Below the pieces are notes generated by a model. It was not told the origin of the DNA, did not search any database, and saw nothing but the letters and a program-made list of their open reading frames with translations. Positions 46,051-58,502 of a DNA stretch of 64,000 bases are shown here, in pieces; the stretch's first letter is position 1; every line of letters starts with the position of its first letter. Both the position numbers and the translations under genes were made by a program. The stretch covers positions 13,385,001-13,449,000 of the forward strand of contig CM059585.1 of assembly GCA_030407085.1 (NCBI GenBank), read 5' to 3'. The stretch is from Trichopria drosophilae (taxonomy: Eukaryota; Arthropoda; Insecta; Hymenoptera; Diapriidae).

Positions 46051-49000
46051 CTGATTACTACCTGAACAGACACTGTTTACGGTTTAAGTAGACATGTCTT
46101 AACAAGTTTTCGTCAATAATACCTGATCATGGCCTGATCCGGATTCAATACGGCATGCATCATTGTATCTATGTAACATTTATGTAACAATGTAACCATT
46201 ACGTAAATATTACATAACTGTTACTTACGTTACTAAAGATATACCTCGTCAGGCGTGTTTATTTTGATACCCCAACGGCCTGGTATCGATCAACCGTAAT
46301 AGTGGGGGCCAAATCACGACCTGCTTCAATCAAAAGCTACATTTAAGATCAGACCCTTAATAATATTCAGATTACGCACTCAGTGCCTCTGGATAGGTGT
46401 CTTATCAAAGTTTTAATTTGGGGTATTACTAAAGTGCAATTTATAAATTAATATCAACGAAAAAACATAATACTTTCATAATTCCTTGATACTATTACCA
46501 ACATAATTAATAATCGCTGGAATTTCCCTAGATGAAAAAAAAATGTTCATGGACCATCGTCGTTTCTCAGTACGATTTAAAGATTAACATCATCTATGAA
46601 TAGTTAAAAGTTTCAGACTTCAATTAGCGGCGAGATTCGGCAGATCCCCGAAGCCATGGATCGTCGAGTACGACTGATTACGACATTGTGGGAGATGCCG
46701 GGGGACAATAGGGTGTGCGAAAGTTCTAATTGTTGGGAGACTTTATGATAGTCGGAGTGGTAGTTAAGAGATGGAACGAGGGGAAGCGCACTTTGATTCC
46801 GTGAGCTTTATTTTCGCTTAATAAGCGGGTGTGAATAAGCGCGACTGTTGCATCTGCTTTACAACTCCCGGAGTCTTCTTGTGTTTCGTTTCGTTTTGTT
46901 GTCCGGTGCCTTCCGTCGAATTAAATCAGGAAAATAATTAGAAGCTGGGTTGGAGAAAATTGCGCGCTACTTTCGTTGATCGCCAAGCTTTCTGACTAAT
47001 GAATGAAGCGTAAGAATGCAAAGTGCAGGGGATCGTTGACGCAAAAGTACGCATTCTCCCTATGCTTTCATTTATAAAATTACGGAATGATGGAACGGAA
47101 ACGCTGGTAAACAACGAAATGCAGTTCCGCGATGTGCGCCGAAATCAAAAGAAAGCACGGCTTTCAGATCCTCAACAAAAACAATTTACATAAATTTAAA
47201 CCTAAAAGGATTTAGAAATTTATTCAAAAATTAGTTTTTTAAAGTTCGGATATAGTGAATGCAAATATGTCTTAAACAAATTCATCCACTTTCGAATAGA
47301 TCACGTGAATTGTTGCGCCACTTGGTAGGAAATGAGGTTGACTTTGATCAGCTGATAGAAATTGTCCGATAATATCAACGAATTATTGATCTCGAAAAGA
47401 AAATTCTACCAGAATTTCAAAATACATAATTAAGCGGATTAGTGAGAATAGTTCACGTTCTTGTTGACTAATTTTAGTCAAATTAGTTGAAAATGATTTA
47501 ATTTCGTATTTTGAATTATATTGTTTTTATTTTTTCAACCTGTTCGAGTACTAGGTCAATCAATTTCTTAAAGAAGCAAATATTTCTTTCTTCTTATATT
47601 TATACAGAATGCCCGCTTTTGGATGTTATATTTATAAGATTATAAGATTACAAGATTAAAAAATAATGAACAAATTTGTTAAATAAACTGAAAATATTTA
47701 GAATCGCAACACATTATGATGAATACGTTGGAAAATGTGGACAGCAGCTCGTTATGATAAAAACTCGAAATTAAAAAACTTCACAGGGAAACCGGTGACA
47801 ACGAGAAGTAATATTTTCAAATGTAGCAACTTTTGTACGTCAATGTTTTGCCACCCTTCAAAGTAGGTGCAACATAACGAGGAAAAGAGACGACTACAAT
47901 TCCCTTGCGACGCAATCTGTAAACGATGCCAATTCTACATCAGAATATTTCGCCATTTTCCTGGGTTAAAAACCAAATACGACATTCTTTTTGATCGAAT
48001 TTCTTAATATTTTTAAAGGTATCTGACGACAAAAATTAAGTAATTAAGGCAATTTTCATTATGGCGATATTTGAATGGGATATCGAAAATTTTCCAGTTT
48101 TTTTAAAGCGAAATATTCAGAAACTGTTATTAAAAAATAGTTGAAATATTAATAAAAAAGTACATAAAGCTATGTCACAGCTTCAGAATTTTTACAACAA
48201 AATTAAACTAAAAAGCCATATTTAAAATAATAATTTTAATTTGCATAATTAACTACTAAATATTTTGTCTATTTCCTTCATACATTTAATTGCAATAAAG
48301 TATGTTTGAAATAATAAATTGTTTTACTTGGATATAAATTGCACAATTAAATATGTATACAATCTGTTTTTTATAATTAATTTTCGCTGCAAGAAAAGCG
48401 AATTAAAATTATTATAATTATACTGTACATAATATTTTTTTAAATTTATAAATTAATTCAATTGTTGCATATAATTTCTCACCATGATATTTAAAACAAC
48501 CTCTTGATATATGGTCAAATCCACAGAACTTTTAAAATCAGGTGTAAGTGAGAGAAGAGGTAATTTATATTTATGTTGGAATAAATCTACAGTGTAAAAA
48601 AAGTAAAATGTTAGTAAATATTGATGCCTATAAAGTATTAGCCCCATAGATGAGTTTTGAAGATATTTTAACTCTACAAGAAAAATTTGACACTAGTCAT
48701 TTCTTGACACTAGTGATTTTGAAAAATATAGCTTGGTCATTACGAATAAAAATACACTTTTATTGCCATTTTGTGTCCACTATACTTTTACTTACAAAAA
48801 TATGCATTCTGTTATCAAATTCATTTTTTACACGATATTTGTGACTGACAGAAATATGCGAATAGCATTATCGATAGTAAAATTTGATAAATTAAAAATA
48901 AAACCAGAAAATTTAATGCTTCTCATTAAAAAACCATGTATAACTTTTTCATTTCAATATTTACAAAATTTTGACATGCACCACTGTGTATCTTGACCAA

Positions 49001-49656
49001 TAAAAATGACTAGTAACAATGTTGTTAGTCGAGTTTAAATGCTAAAAATAGTGTCAACTATTTTTAACATGAACTATTCAAATTTGTATTAATTGTGTTT
49101 TGAATGTAAATAATGGTTGATGCACACTGTATCACAATATGGTTTTTTATAAATTTCATTTGAATAAATTTCGTAACATCTTACGGGTATTTTTGATGAA
49201 ACTAAATTAAGATTTTAATTAAGTATTTAGCAGTTTGTTGTAGATGACTTGAAAACTGTGGAATGACTATCGACCATTCGGATAACATCTAAAGAATGAG
49301 AAAAGCTGCAAAATTATCAATTCCATGTTAATATATCTTGAAACGAATCTCATTAGTTATAAAAAACAGGAAATTACAAAAGTTAAAGTTTAATAATCAA
49401 TTCATTAAAAAAATCAAAGTCATAAAAAATTAAATTATGATTTTTTGATAAACATTAACTTTGCTGATTAGGACTATTTTTCAGCTAAACCCACGGGACT
49501 CAGTACCAATGACGTCTGAAAATTCAAAAAAATCACATTAAAATACTACATTTTTATTTATTACAGAATATGTTTACTTTAGTTAGACTGTTTTCAACAT
49601 TTATTATTTTTCCAAATATTCTGTTTTTAGTAAATTCAGATTGAAAAACCACCAAG
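46051..49656. other. Intronic sequence with GC-richer island 46600-47160
   Basis: A cluster of ATGTAAC/GTTAC words including TTACGTAA (46199-46206) lies at 46160-46235. The island 46600-47160 has no recognisable exon. 47170-49656 is AT-rich with only short frames (48453-48647 minus, 48650-48996 plus). Confidence 0.4.
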
Positions 49657-50000
49657 TAACGAGTTTCAGGTGAATGTAATGAGTTTCAAAAAATACGTCC
49701 GCCATATTGGATTCGGTATTTTAAATTTTGAAAAACCAACATCAGATTCACAATCAGCAACCTCGAAAACCGCCGAGTATCGAGTTTCAGGCGAATCCGT
49801 TAAATTTGCAAAAAATACATCCACCATATTGAATCCGCTATTTTTAATTTTGAAAAACCAACATCAGATTCACAATCACCGACCTCGGAAACTCGCGAGT
49901 AACGAGTTTCAGGCGAATCCGTTGAATTTGCAAAAAATACATCCGCCATATTGGATCCGCCATTTTTAATTTTCTGAAACCGGCATCAGTTTTGTATTCA
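49657..50000 (-). repeat. Tandem copies (about 121 bases) of the ATGGCGGATCC repeat
   Basis: AACGAGTTTCAGG-type starts occur at 49657, 49778 and 49900, giving units of 121-122 bases. Each unit carries a version of CCGCCATATTGGATCCGCCA plus TTTTTAATTTT and then ATCAGATTCACAATCAGC. It is the reverse complement of the 34651 family. Short related pieces follow at 50099-50140 and 50455-50545. Confidence 0.85.
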
Positions 50001-52892
50001 GCACCTCTAATGATGTCCCTTTACATAGTTTTATGACAGTAATTGGAAGTTTTAAGGTTTATTTTACGTCAAAGAACCTTATAGAGTTTTTTTACGATTG
50101 GGCGCCATTTTGACATCCGCCATTTTGAATTTCGCAAAATGTAATCATGGATTTTGATAGCTGACGATTCGAGGACGCGATATATTGGATGTCGTGGCAA
50201 ATTGCACTTGGTTTTCGTGTGATAATGATGATTAAACATGGTTTCTTTCTAAAACAATCGCGTTTTCGTTCATAAAATGTGTCGTAACTTTTTTGAGTGA
50301 ACAATAACCACATTTAGGCTCCGTAATCTGAAAGAGATCATTTCTACATCGGTGATGGTTTTTGACAAATATTTAAACTATGTTTTTCATACAAAGTGAG
50401 AGCCGGAAAGTTGTGGTACATTTTGCGTCCTCTTGGTCCTTTGAGTTAAGGTATCAAATTTTTCAAACAGAGTTCCGATTCGTAATCAGCGACCACAAAA
50501 ACCCTCTAATACCAATCAATAATTTTTTCGAAATTCGTCCGTCGGTTCCATTATGTATGTTTTCATGAAATATGAAAGCTTTTTTTTATAGACTATTAAA
50601 TTTACACTATTTACGATTTTTGGCTTAACACAATACATGAATTCTTAGCATTAATTTATAATAAGTGGAATTTTCTACAGATATATAAAAAGTTGACAAT
50701 AAATAAAGTCCCTTTATTAGTAGTTTTGTAATACACTCTACAAAAGTATTTGTCATATATTTTTTATAACTTTTTTCAAAGAATGCGCGTAATAAATATC
50801 TGATCTTGTTAGGCTTATTAGTTAATTTTCAAAGTCTAATCATTATTTCTGATTTATTTAAATTTATTGAAAAATGGTAGAAACTGATTGAAATTTTTTA
50901 ACCGTTCGTATCATAAACTATAAATTAAGGATCTCGTGATACAAAAGGTGTTATTTTCAATGAGCGATTCCACACGAAAACGGCGACGTTTAAAATCAAT
51001 CGTCTTGTATTTACATAAATACACACTTCACGTGAGGATCTTCGCCGTTGACTTCCCACCGAAAAAAAGTTGTAGCTACATAACGATCAAAATGTATCGC
51101 TTTCGAATTATATGTCTCACAGATAGTAATTTACTCAGGAGCCGCTGCCAATACCTGCCTCTGGTTAAGCTCACTTACTTCGGGATCTCATTATTAAAGC
51201 ATTAACCTTTCAAAAACTAAGCCGCACGCACAAAGGGTTCGCATTATATGGTAGGCACTTTTTTTACCGCATTCTTATTCGGTTTTTGCCTACAGCCTTC
51301 CCTGGAATGTTTTGAATTTTTTTCACTATTAGCTACTGTTATTAGCATAAATTGGGAATTCTACAGGTGTTGGCAGCAAATTGATTCGTTTTTTTCCCTT
51401 TCTTGTTGATTCTGAATAGATATCGTGAATTTTTTCGTTTTAAAGAAAAAATTACCTACTTACGCCTTTTACATATTAATAATAATCATAAATTATGAAT
51501 AACGTCATCTGAGATGACTTGGGGTTAAATAAAATCATCTGACATTCTCCGATTCTACGCCAATGTTAGTAAGGTCATTTTCGTCTTGCTCAAATTGGGT
51601 TACTCCTGGCTCCTTTCATTGCGGCTAAGTTCAAAACTCAATTAATTGTTTGTTCTGAAATAATTATTTCAATCCCGTTGGTAAGAAAATTGACAGAAAA
51701 TATTGAATGGAAGCACAACTTGTTAATTTCTGTGCAATTATGAAAAAATACTTAATGAATTAGCTATGGCTTCTTTAAAGCACTTGATAGCTAGAATTTC
51801 GATTTTTGAACTTTATCGTCTTCCTCCGGATATCGTCAGAAGGATACTTTCCGAAAGTTGTGGAGTAATCCGTTTAACATGAACAAAGTTAGAGAAGTTA
51901 TAGTGGTGGATGGTACGGCCCTGGGTATGATTAAGTGATGCGTTATGCATTTTTTATCTACGAATGTTTAAAGTCGATCATCGTTGTATTTTTCAAAACT
52001 CTATACAATGTCTAATATGAATTTATTGTATTTGACTTTTTTCATTTTTTGTTATAAACTGTTTCTCATGTCGCAAAATTTTATTCCTTTACCATTCTGA
52101 CAGATGACAATCCTACGTCGTATTTGCATGTGTACTTTTTATTGTTGGTGGCAATCTACCATTTATTCAAGAGCAACTTGAATTTTAGAGAAAAACTATT
52201 TGAATTAACTAGTCACTTGTTTTAATACAAATTGACATGTTATTATCAAGGAAATGTTAATAAAAATACTGATGTCTCATTATTTTTATTATCTTTTTAA
52301 CTTCATTCACTTTTACATTGTTCTGACTATATGTGCAACATTTAAATTAAATTAAATGTTTTTGTAAATTCAATCCATCCGTTGGACAAGAAATTTTGTA
52401 AAATAATGTCATCGATATAATCATCAATATAAATTAAATACTTGATATATATGTCTATATTCAAATATTGATGTCTTCACATCAAGATAGAAGAAAAGTA
52501 TGCATTATTCAAAATATTTAATAAATTTAACTAAAATATGATTTATCCAGTGAGAACTAATTATTGTAGCTGCATTTCTTTGACCTAGTACATTTATCCA
52601 TAAAAATTACTAAATAACTAGTCCAGACAGAATAACTTACCGTTTAGTTTATTTTTCTAATTATTTTTCTAATTATTTTTCTGATCGTATAAAACTAAGC
52701 TAAAAATTGTGAACAACTGAAGGAAATTAAGAAATTAGATTCTCTATACCCCTTTTCAAACTAAAAGTATTTTATGTTAAAATGTACACGATTAAAATGA
52801 AAAGTATTAGCCAGACTGTTTACATGTTCTATCGAAGTTTATAAAATGTGGAAACGAATTCGTATGAATTCCAGCAAATATAGTGGTAAAAT
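50001..52892. other. AT-rich intronic sequence
   Basis: Holds fragments of the ATGGCGG family (50099-50140, 50455-50545), a slightly GC-richer patch at 50930-51240 with an 89-codon frame, and a 13-base minisatellite TCTAATTATTTTT repeated about three times (52653-52684). No gene. Confidence 0.45.
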
Positions 52893-53130
52893 AGTACATT
52901 GTGCAACTAGGGAGCAAAATAACAACTGTTCTCTCTTGTTGCACATATTATTGTCTCATACGAGATCGTGCTATTTTTCTCCCACGAGATAGGGAGCAAA
53001 ATAGTATTTTGGAAATGGAGTGAGAGAAACTTATTTTGCTCCCTAGGGAGAAAATGCTCTATTTTGCTCCCGCAATAGAGGGAGCAAAATAGCATTTGGC
53101 GATCAGAGTGTGAGAAAGAAGCGTTTTTTC
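52893..53130. mobile_element. Palindromic GGAGCAAAATAG-family copy
   Basis: ATTGTGCAACTAGGGAGC plus AAAATAACAA (52898) is answered by CTCTTGTTGCACATATTA (52933-52951). Further inverted GGAGCAAAATAG words follow at 52990, 53032, 53060 and 53088, and the copy ends in GATCAGAGTGTGAGAAAGAAG, as the 16044 copy ends in CAGAGTGTGAGAATAG. Confidence 0.75.
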
Positions 53131-54317
53131 GGAAGTGATTAGTTAAAATGTAATTATAGATAATAACATGCAAATTTAGTGGTTCCATTAATCAATGAAT
53201 CAAATGTGATATTTATGGCAAATTAACATATGTGTGTCTCTGTAGATTACTATTACATTTGTCGATAATAACGAGTCAAATTTGAGTTACATATGAATAT
53301 AAAAAGCACTTAAATGAAAGTAGTAAGTACTGATGATTATTTTATATGTTTCGTTGTGGTTCAAGCAACTTAAAAATGTATAAAAAAGTAAATATATTTA
53401 AATCATGTTTCTAAAATTTAATAAATATTTTGAAACATTAAGTTGGTTTTTATTACGAGATATATTTTCTTACATTTATGTAATGACGAAATGGATGATT
53501 ATTATTAATTTAATAGTAAGATTAATAACTTTCAATATATTATTTTTTTTACTTTTTGGAGGGATCGCCATTTTAGGCAATTAATATTCAGTATTTTATA
53601 AATACAAATATATTTTTATGCAAAACTATCGAATAATATCTTTTCAGGAAAAAATTACCCATAGTAAAAAATAATTCATCTTATTTAACAAAATAAATAA
53701 ATATTATTTTTCTTACAATTAATTTCTTTATTTAAATCATCAATGCCTTCTTTATTAATATTGATAAAATGGGAATTGAAAAAGTATAAATTTGAACTTC
53801 ATTTAACGTTCAGTCGCACTAACTTTATGCTCACTAATTACCTGTCAAGTACAACCCGCGTGACTTATGTTATATCTTTTAATGCTATTACGAATAACAG
53901 TTTTATATATTTTTGGTATTTAATTTTTGGGAACAATATTTTAATATAATATAATCATATAATAGTAGTATTTAGATATCATCGATTTTCAATAGTGTGC
54001 GTTCGGTAAATTCATATTATATAAATATTATTTAAATATAGTCGTAAGTAAATATTTAAATGGAGTAATGACAGATTTTCTGATTTACTGAAAGAGGAGA
54101 AACATTTATTAAAAAATAGAAGGCATTTCCTTACTTTCATTAAATCGGTTACAAGCGACTATTCAAATAAATATTTTCTTACATATTTTTGTTAGTATTT
54201 TTTATTTCAAATCTTCACATAATTCTGTTCAATGTCATGAATATCTAGCGATGTTCAGTGATGATTGAATCACATTGAAATACATGGTGGATACGTACGT
54301 TATGTCTCTAATTTGAT
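53131..54317. other. AT-rich intronic sequence, nothing recognised
   Basis: Very AT-rich, no frame or repeat of note. Confidence 0.5.
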
Positions 54318-54396
54318 CCCTATATCCTGGGTGCAAAATACCACTGTCTCTCCCTAGGGAGCAAAACAAGTTTCTCGCCTTCTAGTTGCACAATGC
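54318..54396 (-). repeat. Partial GGAGCAAAATAG-family copy
   Basis: On the minus strand GTGCATTGTGCAACTAGAAG leads to GGCGAGAAACTTGTTTTGC and TCCCTAGGGAG, matching parts of the 52893 copy. Confidence 0.6.
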
Positions 54397-55932
54397 ACTA
54401 ATTATATTATATTGGGATTTCTTTAAATATGAGAATGTATTTACGTATAAAGATATTACGATATAATAAATTATATTGTATATGTGCGGAATTTGATTAC
54501 TGGTGGTATTGAAACTTATTTATACCTTAATTACGCATTCTCATTATAATACAAAAACAGTAGATATTGGATAAATAGTTCCTGATATAAAAGTATTGTT
54601 AGACATTTCGAATTTGATAAAACTCCAAATAAAAATGATAATATATTCTATGAACAGTATAAACCATATTTTGACTAATGACTGAAATTTATAACAGATT
54701 CGAAAATACTTGAACGCTTCGAAACAAAAAGTTTCTATGGAATACAACAATTTATTCTTCTATTTTGATATTTGTATACACTTTTTTTTTCTATATCAGT
54801 TAAAGTATTAATATGAATATGTTGATTGTACCTCTACAATAATAATTATTGCGCCTAATAGGACGATAAAGTATAGATTGCATATAACAATATTATAAAT
54901 CCACATATATTATTTTAATAATAATTACAAAGACTTTCAAATAAATGATTAATATCCTGCGGATAACATATTTACAACAAAATGCACGTAATGTTCAATT
55001 ACTAAAACCTCGACAGCGCTGGGAAAAAGCTCGATAATTGAATGTAAACATGCCGATGCAGCTTGCATAATTTTAATACTTCGGTAAGCTTTGCATAAGA
55101 GTAATTGTAGTGTAAAATGGTGCGTTATTAGATGGAAATGTTAATAAATATATTGATACCGACAGTATTAATTTTGGTAATAGTTTTTATAGCCTCCCTG
55201 CAACTGTTTATCTGTTTAGAGTTTTTTGGTAATTCATTATTTTAAATTGCTTTCGACTATCGCTGGTAGAAAATTTATTTGTACTTTACGGCTGATTTAT
55301 TATATTAGTAGTAAATTTTGTTTTTGCTTTCTCTTTAAAACGCCATGTGGTGTATAAGGAAAATCTACCGTAAATTTCGCATAGCTTGTTATAAACGTAG
55401 CGCATACTGAAACACCCAAGAGAGTATTAATGTTTTTAAAACTTTGAGAGTTACTAAGTGATTATATGTGTAACACGGTTTTTGTTTTAAAATGTGGGAT
55501 AACAAAAATTGTTATGATGCAGTTTATTTATGCTTTTTTATGCAGTTTATATTTACTATTAGAAATGGGATAATTAAGATAGCCAAGTTTTTATTTTAAG
55601 TTCTGAAAATTTATGTTTTTCATCTTTGATTAAGCAATTTTTTGAACGAAAACCCTGTTCATACTCTAAACATCTAAATTAATTAAAAATTACTCTATCG
55701 TAAACGAGAAGTAGGAGTTACTCATTCAATCGTAATCATAAATTTTGGTATTAAAATGAAAAAAACAATTAAAAAAAAATATTATTTTTTTTACTATTGG
55801 ATTAGTAGAATGAATTCGATTAATATAATTTTACTAACATATTAGTGGTGTTTTACTATTTGTTAGTGAAAAATAGACTAATTCATGATAACTCTTTTTC
55901 ATTTTATATTAGTATTTTGTGACTAATTCGAT
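54397..55932. other. AT-rich intronic sequence, nothing recognised
   Basis: AT-rich throughout; short AT-driven frames only. Confidence 0.5.
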
Positions 55933-55936
55933 TTAA

Positions 55937-56480
55937 GGAGGTAGTCGCGTGAAACGATTTTTTTACGAAGTCTTTCATTTTTTCACCAAACGTTAATGAC
56001 GTTGATATCAATACGTGGTTAAAATTTCAGAAAGCCTGTCCGTACGATAATGGAGATAATCGTCCTCAAAGTTTCACTTTTTAACACGTGTTCCCCATAC
56101 TAAGCCTTTGCCGACATGACATATTAATTATTTACAGAAAAACGGTATTTACCGTTTTTATAAAAAACTAATATGTTGTGTAAAATATATTAAAGAACAT
56201 TGTAAAAAAAATTGAAGAACCCTAGCGGTACAGTTTTGTAATAATATTAATAAATAGACAGCGAAATTATGTCGTGAACGTAAAATGCGAGGTTGCCGTT
56301 TCGAAATTTTGCTGATGTTGGTGTACACAGACACGATTCCTTGAGAAATTAGTGTGTAACAGGCGTCCATCAAGTACACTCTCCCCCAAAAAGTTCATTA
56401 CGCGCACTGAAGAAACAAAGTGGCGTCTGTGGATTTATGTGGGGTAGACTTTTGACGGGTACTGTCGCACGACTACCTCC
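55937..56480. mobile_element. Non-autonomous DNA transposon with TTAA target duplication
   Basis: GGAGGTAGTCGCGTGA at the left and GGAGGTAGTCGTGCGA read from the right form 16-base TIRs with two differences, flanked on both sides by TTAA (55933-55936; 56481-56484), the piggyBac-type target. 544 bases, no transposase. Inside, AAAAACGGTATTTACCGTTTTT (about 56139-56160) is a near-perfect hairpin. A TA-duplication reading with longer TIRs (AGGAGG...) is the alternative. Confidence 0.75.
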
Positions 56481-56484
56481 TTAA

Positions 56485-57669
56485 GGTATAACTATCAAAT
56501 CGTGTAGAAATTTACTAATGATTGATGGAGTTATTTATTAACTTTTAGTTATCAGTTACCTCAAAAATGCATTATTTCTGATAAGATCCTCCATAATTTA
56601 TCAAAAGTACCTTTTTTATATTCAGTCTAAACGCAAATATAAATGACGAAAATACTAGCGCCATCTTTATTGGTCCCATTATATTTGAGAATATTGTAAA
56701 TATTCTGCTACTACAAATTTATTCTATATTATAGAAGTAGTCAGATTTCCTAACCTAAATAGTAAAATATACCTTATCAATTTTTGCCGGTTGAATACAT
56801 TCTTATATGAAGTCTCATTGTTTTACCACTGTAGTACTAACTAAACAGTCACTAACGTCTAGAAGGCGTTTCCAATGAATGGTATATGTGTTATAAAAAA
56901 TGCTTTTAAAAATTTATGACCAAAATGAAAGATTCATGTCTAAAAAAATGTCTATTCTCACATATTTTGTTATTCAAATGTCTAAAGCATTAATGAAAAT
57001 GAACTTTTGAAATTACTAATTCGAAGGAAAAAAGTTGAGATTGTTAGAATTATGTTCTATTTTATAACATTATAAAAACACAAAAATATTATGTATACAT
57101 ATTTGAAACGAGTATATTACATTTTGATATATTGTAACGCGAAATATATCGATAACACATAATTATAATAATACGGGAATGATGCGGAATTAATTTTGAT
57201 TCATTTGTTACGTACGTCATTACAAATATGAAAAGGCGTTACAGATAAAACGATACGTGGAGAAGAAATGATAAATCAATATTTCAGTAAACGCGAAACC
57301 GATAGCTTAAAATATACAGCACACAAGGCGCGGGTAAAATACCAAAAATTAAACGAAGAGACGATGATCGACAGATGCTAATCGTCGTTCCACTTGTGAC
57401 GCAGTAATCCATCATAACCGCATTCATAATTAATAGTTTTAAAATACATCCGACAAAAATCGCTCTTGAGACTAGTAACAGAAAATCGATAGGCTTTAAA
57501 ATTCCCAATTTGACAAAGCCTAAATAATTAAAATATAAAAAAATTCTTCCTTAAAGTACTAAAAAATAATTTTTTTCTGCTGACCTTACAAAGGGCTTAT
57601 TGAATCCAATAAATCATTGAACAATATATTTTTTAATTGTAGGATGTTCATCGACAAAATATGGACTAT
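56485..57669. other. AT-rich intronic sequence, nothing recognised
   Basis: A 74-codon minus frame (57508-57284) has no motif. No repeats of note. Confidence 0.45.
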
Positions 57670-57671
57670 TA

Positions 57672-57996
57672 CACAGAAAAAAATGAGTCTTAAAATTGTT
57701 ACATCTTAAATTCATCATCAGGTAAGGCTTAATTTTAGCCGGAAATTGAGTTAATTTTCTTAAATTCAGTCAGTGTTTTGGCTTAAAGTCTTACTTTCAG
57801 ACAACAAAACTGACTTTTAGACGATATTTTAGCTTAAAATAAGATTTATCGAGCTTACCGCATCTAAGTTAGAAAAATCTTATTTCAAACCAAAATATCG
57901 GCTGAAAGTCAGTTTTGTTGTCGGAAAGTAAGACTTTAAGCCGAAATATTGACTGAATTTAAGATGTAACGATTTTAAGACTTATTTTTTTCTGTG
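57672..57996. mobile_element. Foldback MITE, 325 bases, TA target duplication
   Basis: CACAGAAAAAAATGAGTCTT on the left and CACAGAAAAAAATAAGTCTT on the right complement start arms that pair almost to the centre (TTAAAGTCTTACTTTC, GACAACAAAACTGACTTT, ATAAGATTT). TA flanks at 57670-57671 and 57997-57998. It lies only 153 bases downstream of the Rbp6 exon donor, so it would form a long hairpin close to the 5' splice site in the pre-mRNA. Confidence 0.88.
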
Positions 57997-58149
57997 TAGG
58001 CTATTTTTATTATTTTTAAATTTATGACATTACTTGTTGAATAATACAAATACAAGTAGCCATTCTTTGTGTTTGTATTATGTACCTAACTATGCATTTG
58101 CACTTGCAATTACCAAATTTATACGAACGTGACATAAAATGAAAATTAC

Positions 58150-58231
58150 CTTGATCGTCGTGTTGTGGGATCTTTCATGACCATGACCTCTGTGATGTCG
58201 CCGTACTTGGTGAAGTACTCCCTGAGGCTCT
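58150..58231 (-). CDS. Rbp6: Internal coding exon of Rbp6 (Musashi-family RNA-binding protein), part of RRM1
   Basis: Seen: read on the minus strand, a pyrimidine-rich tract ends in TTTTCCAG at 58232, then 82 coding bases, then AAG|GTAATT at 58150/58149. Translation gives (E)[10 protein letters not shown] followed by [16 protein letters not shown](R), with no stop. The exon starts in phase 1 (G|AG for Glu) and ends in phase 2 (AG|R). Known family: Musashi/Rbp6 proteins carry two RRMs that bind UAG-containing mRNA sites and regulate translation. This exon supplies helix alpha1, strand beta2 and the beta2-beta3 loop of RRM1; the RNP1 motif (GFGFVTF) should open the next exon and RNP2 should lie in the previous one. 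The [16 protein letters not shown] pattern fits Rbp6 better than Drosophila musashi (MFGTV..IMKDPVTQRSR, as I recall it). No neighbouring exon was found in the window, so both flanking introns are long. DAZAP1 or hnRNP-type RRMs are less likely because they lack PTTRRSR. Confidence 0.93.
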
Positions 58232-58243
58232 CTGGAAAAGTAA

Positions 58244-58502
58244 AAGGAAAATCATGAAAATGAGTTAATTTACACCGATGCAACATGCAAATCGTAATTA
58301 ATATTATAAAATCCTTATTTCAGTATACTAACCTAGTTTATGGCTAATTATATCATTAATACATTGCAAGAAATGCGGAAATTATTAACAAATATTTTTA
58401 TCTTTTAATATGATGTAGAGATAATTCATTATTTCTGATCTTCTAATTTATTTTAACGTTACCAGTATATATTAGTCACTCTATTTTGTTAGTCCTTTAG
58501 CA
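58244..58502. other. AT-rich intron flank
   Basis: Upstream side of the Rbp6 exon acceptor; nothing else recognised. Confidence 0.5.

Larger units (their letters stand above)
1..58149 (-). other. Rbp6: Intron downstream of the Rbp6 RRM1 exon (partial, at least 58 kb)
   Basis: Inferred from the donor GTAATT at 58149-58144 and the absence of any following Rbp6 exon (RNP1 GFGFVTF, linker, RRM2) on the minus strand down to position 1. Its content is transposon fragments, tandem repeats, foldbacks and GC-richer islands, listed separately. A nested gene cannot be excluded, but none is convincing. The candidate recursive splice site at 10117/10118 would divide this intron. Confidence 0.75.

Noticed and set aside
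49670..49969. 99-codon frame with internal repetition
   Set aside because: It is a translation of the 121-base tandem repeat.
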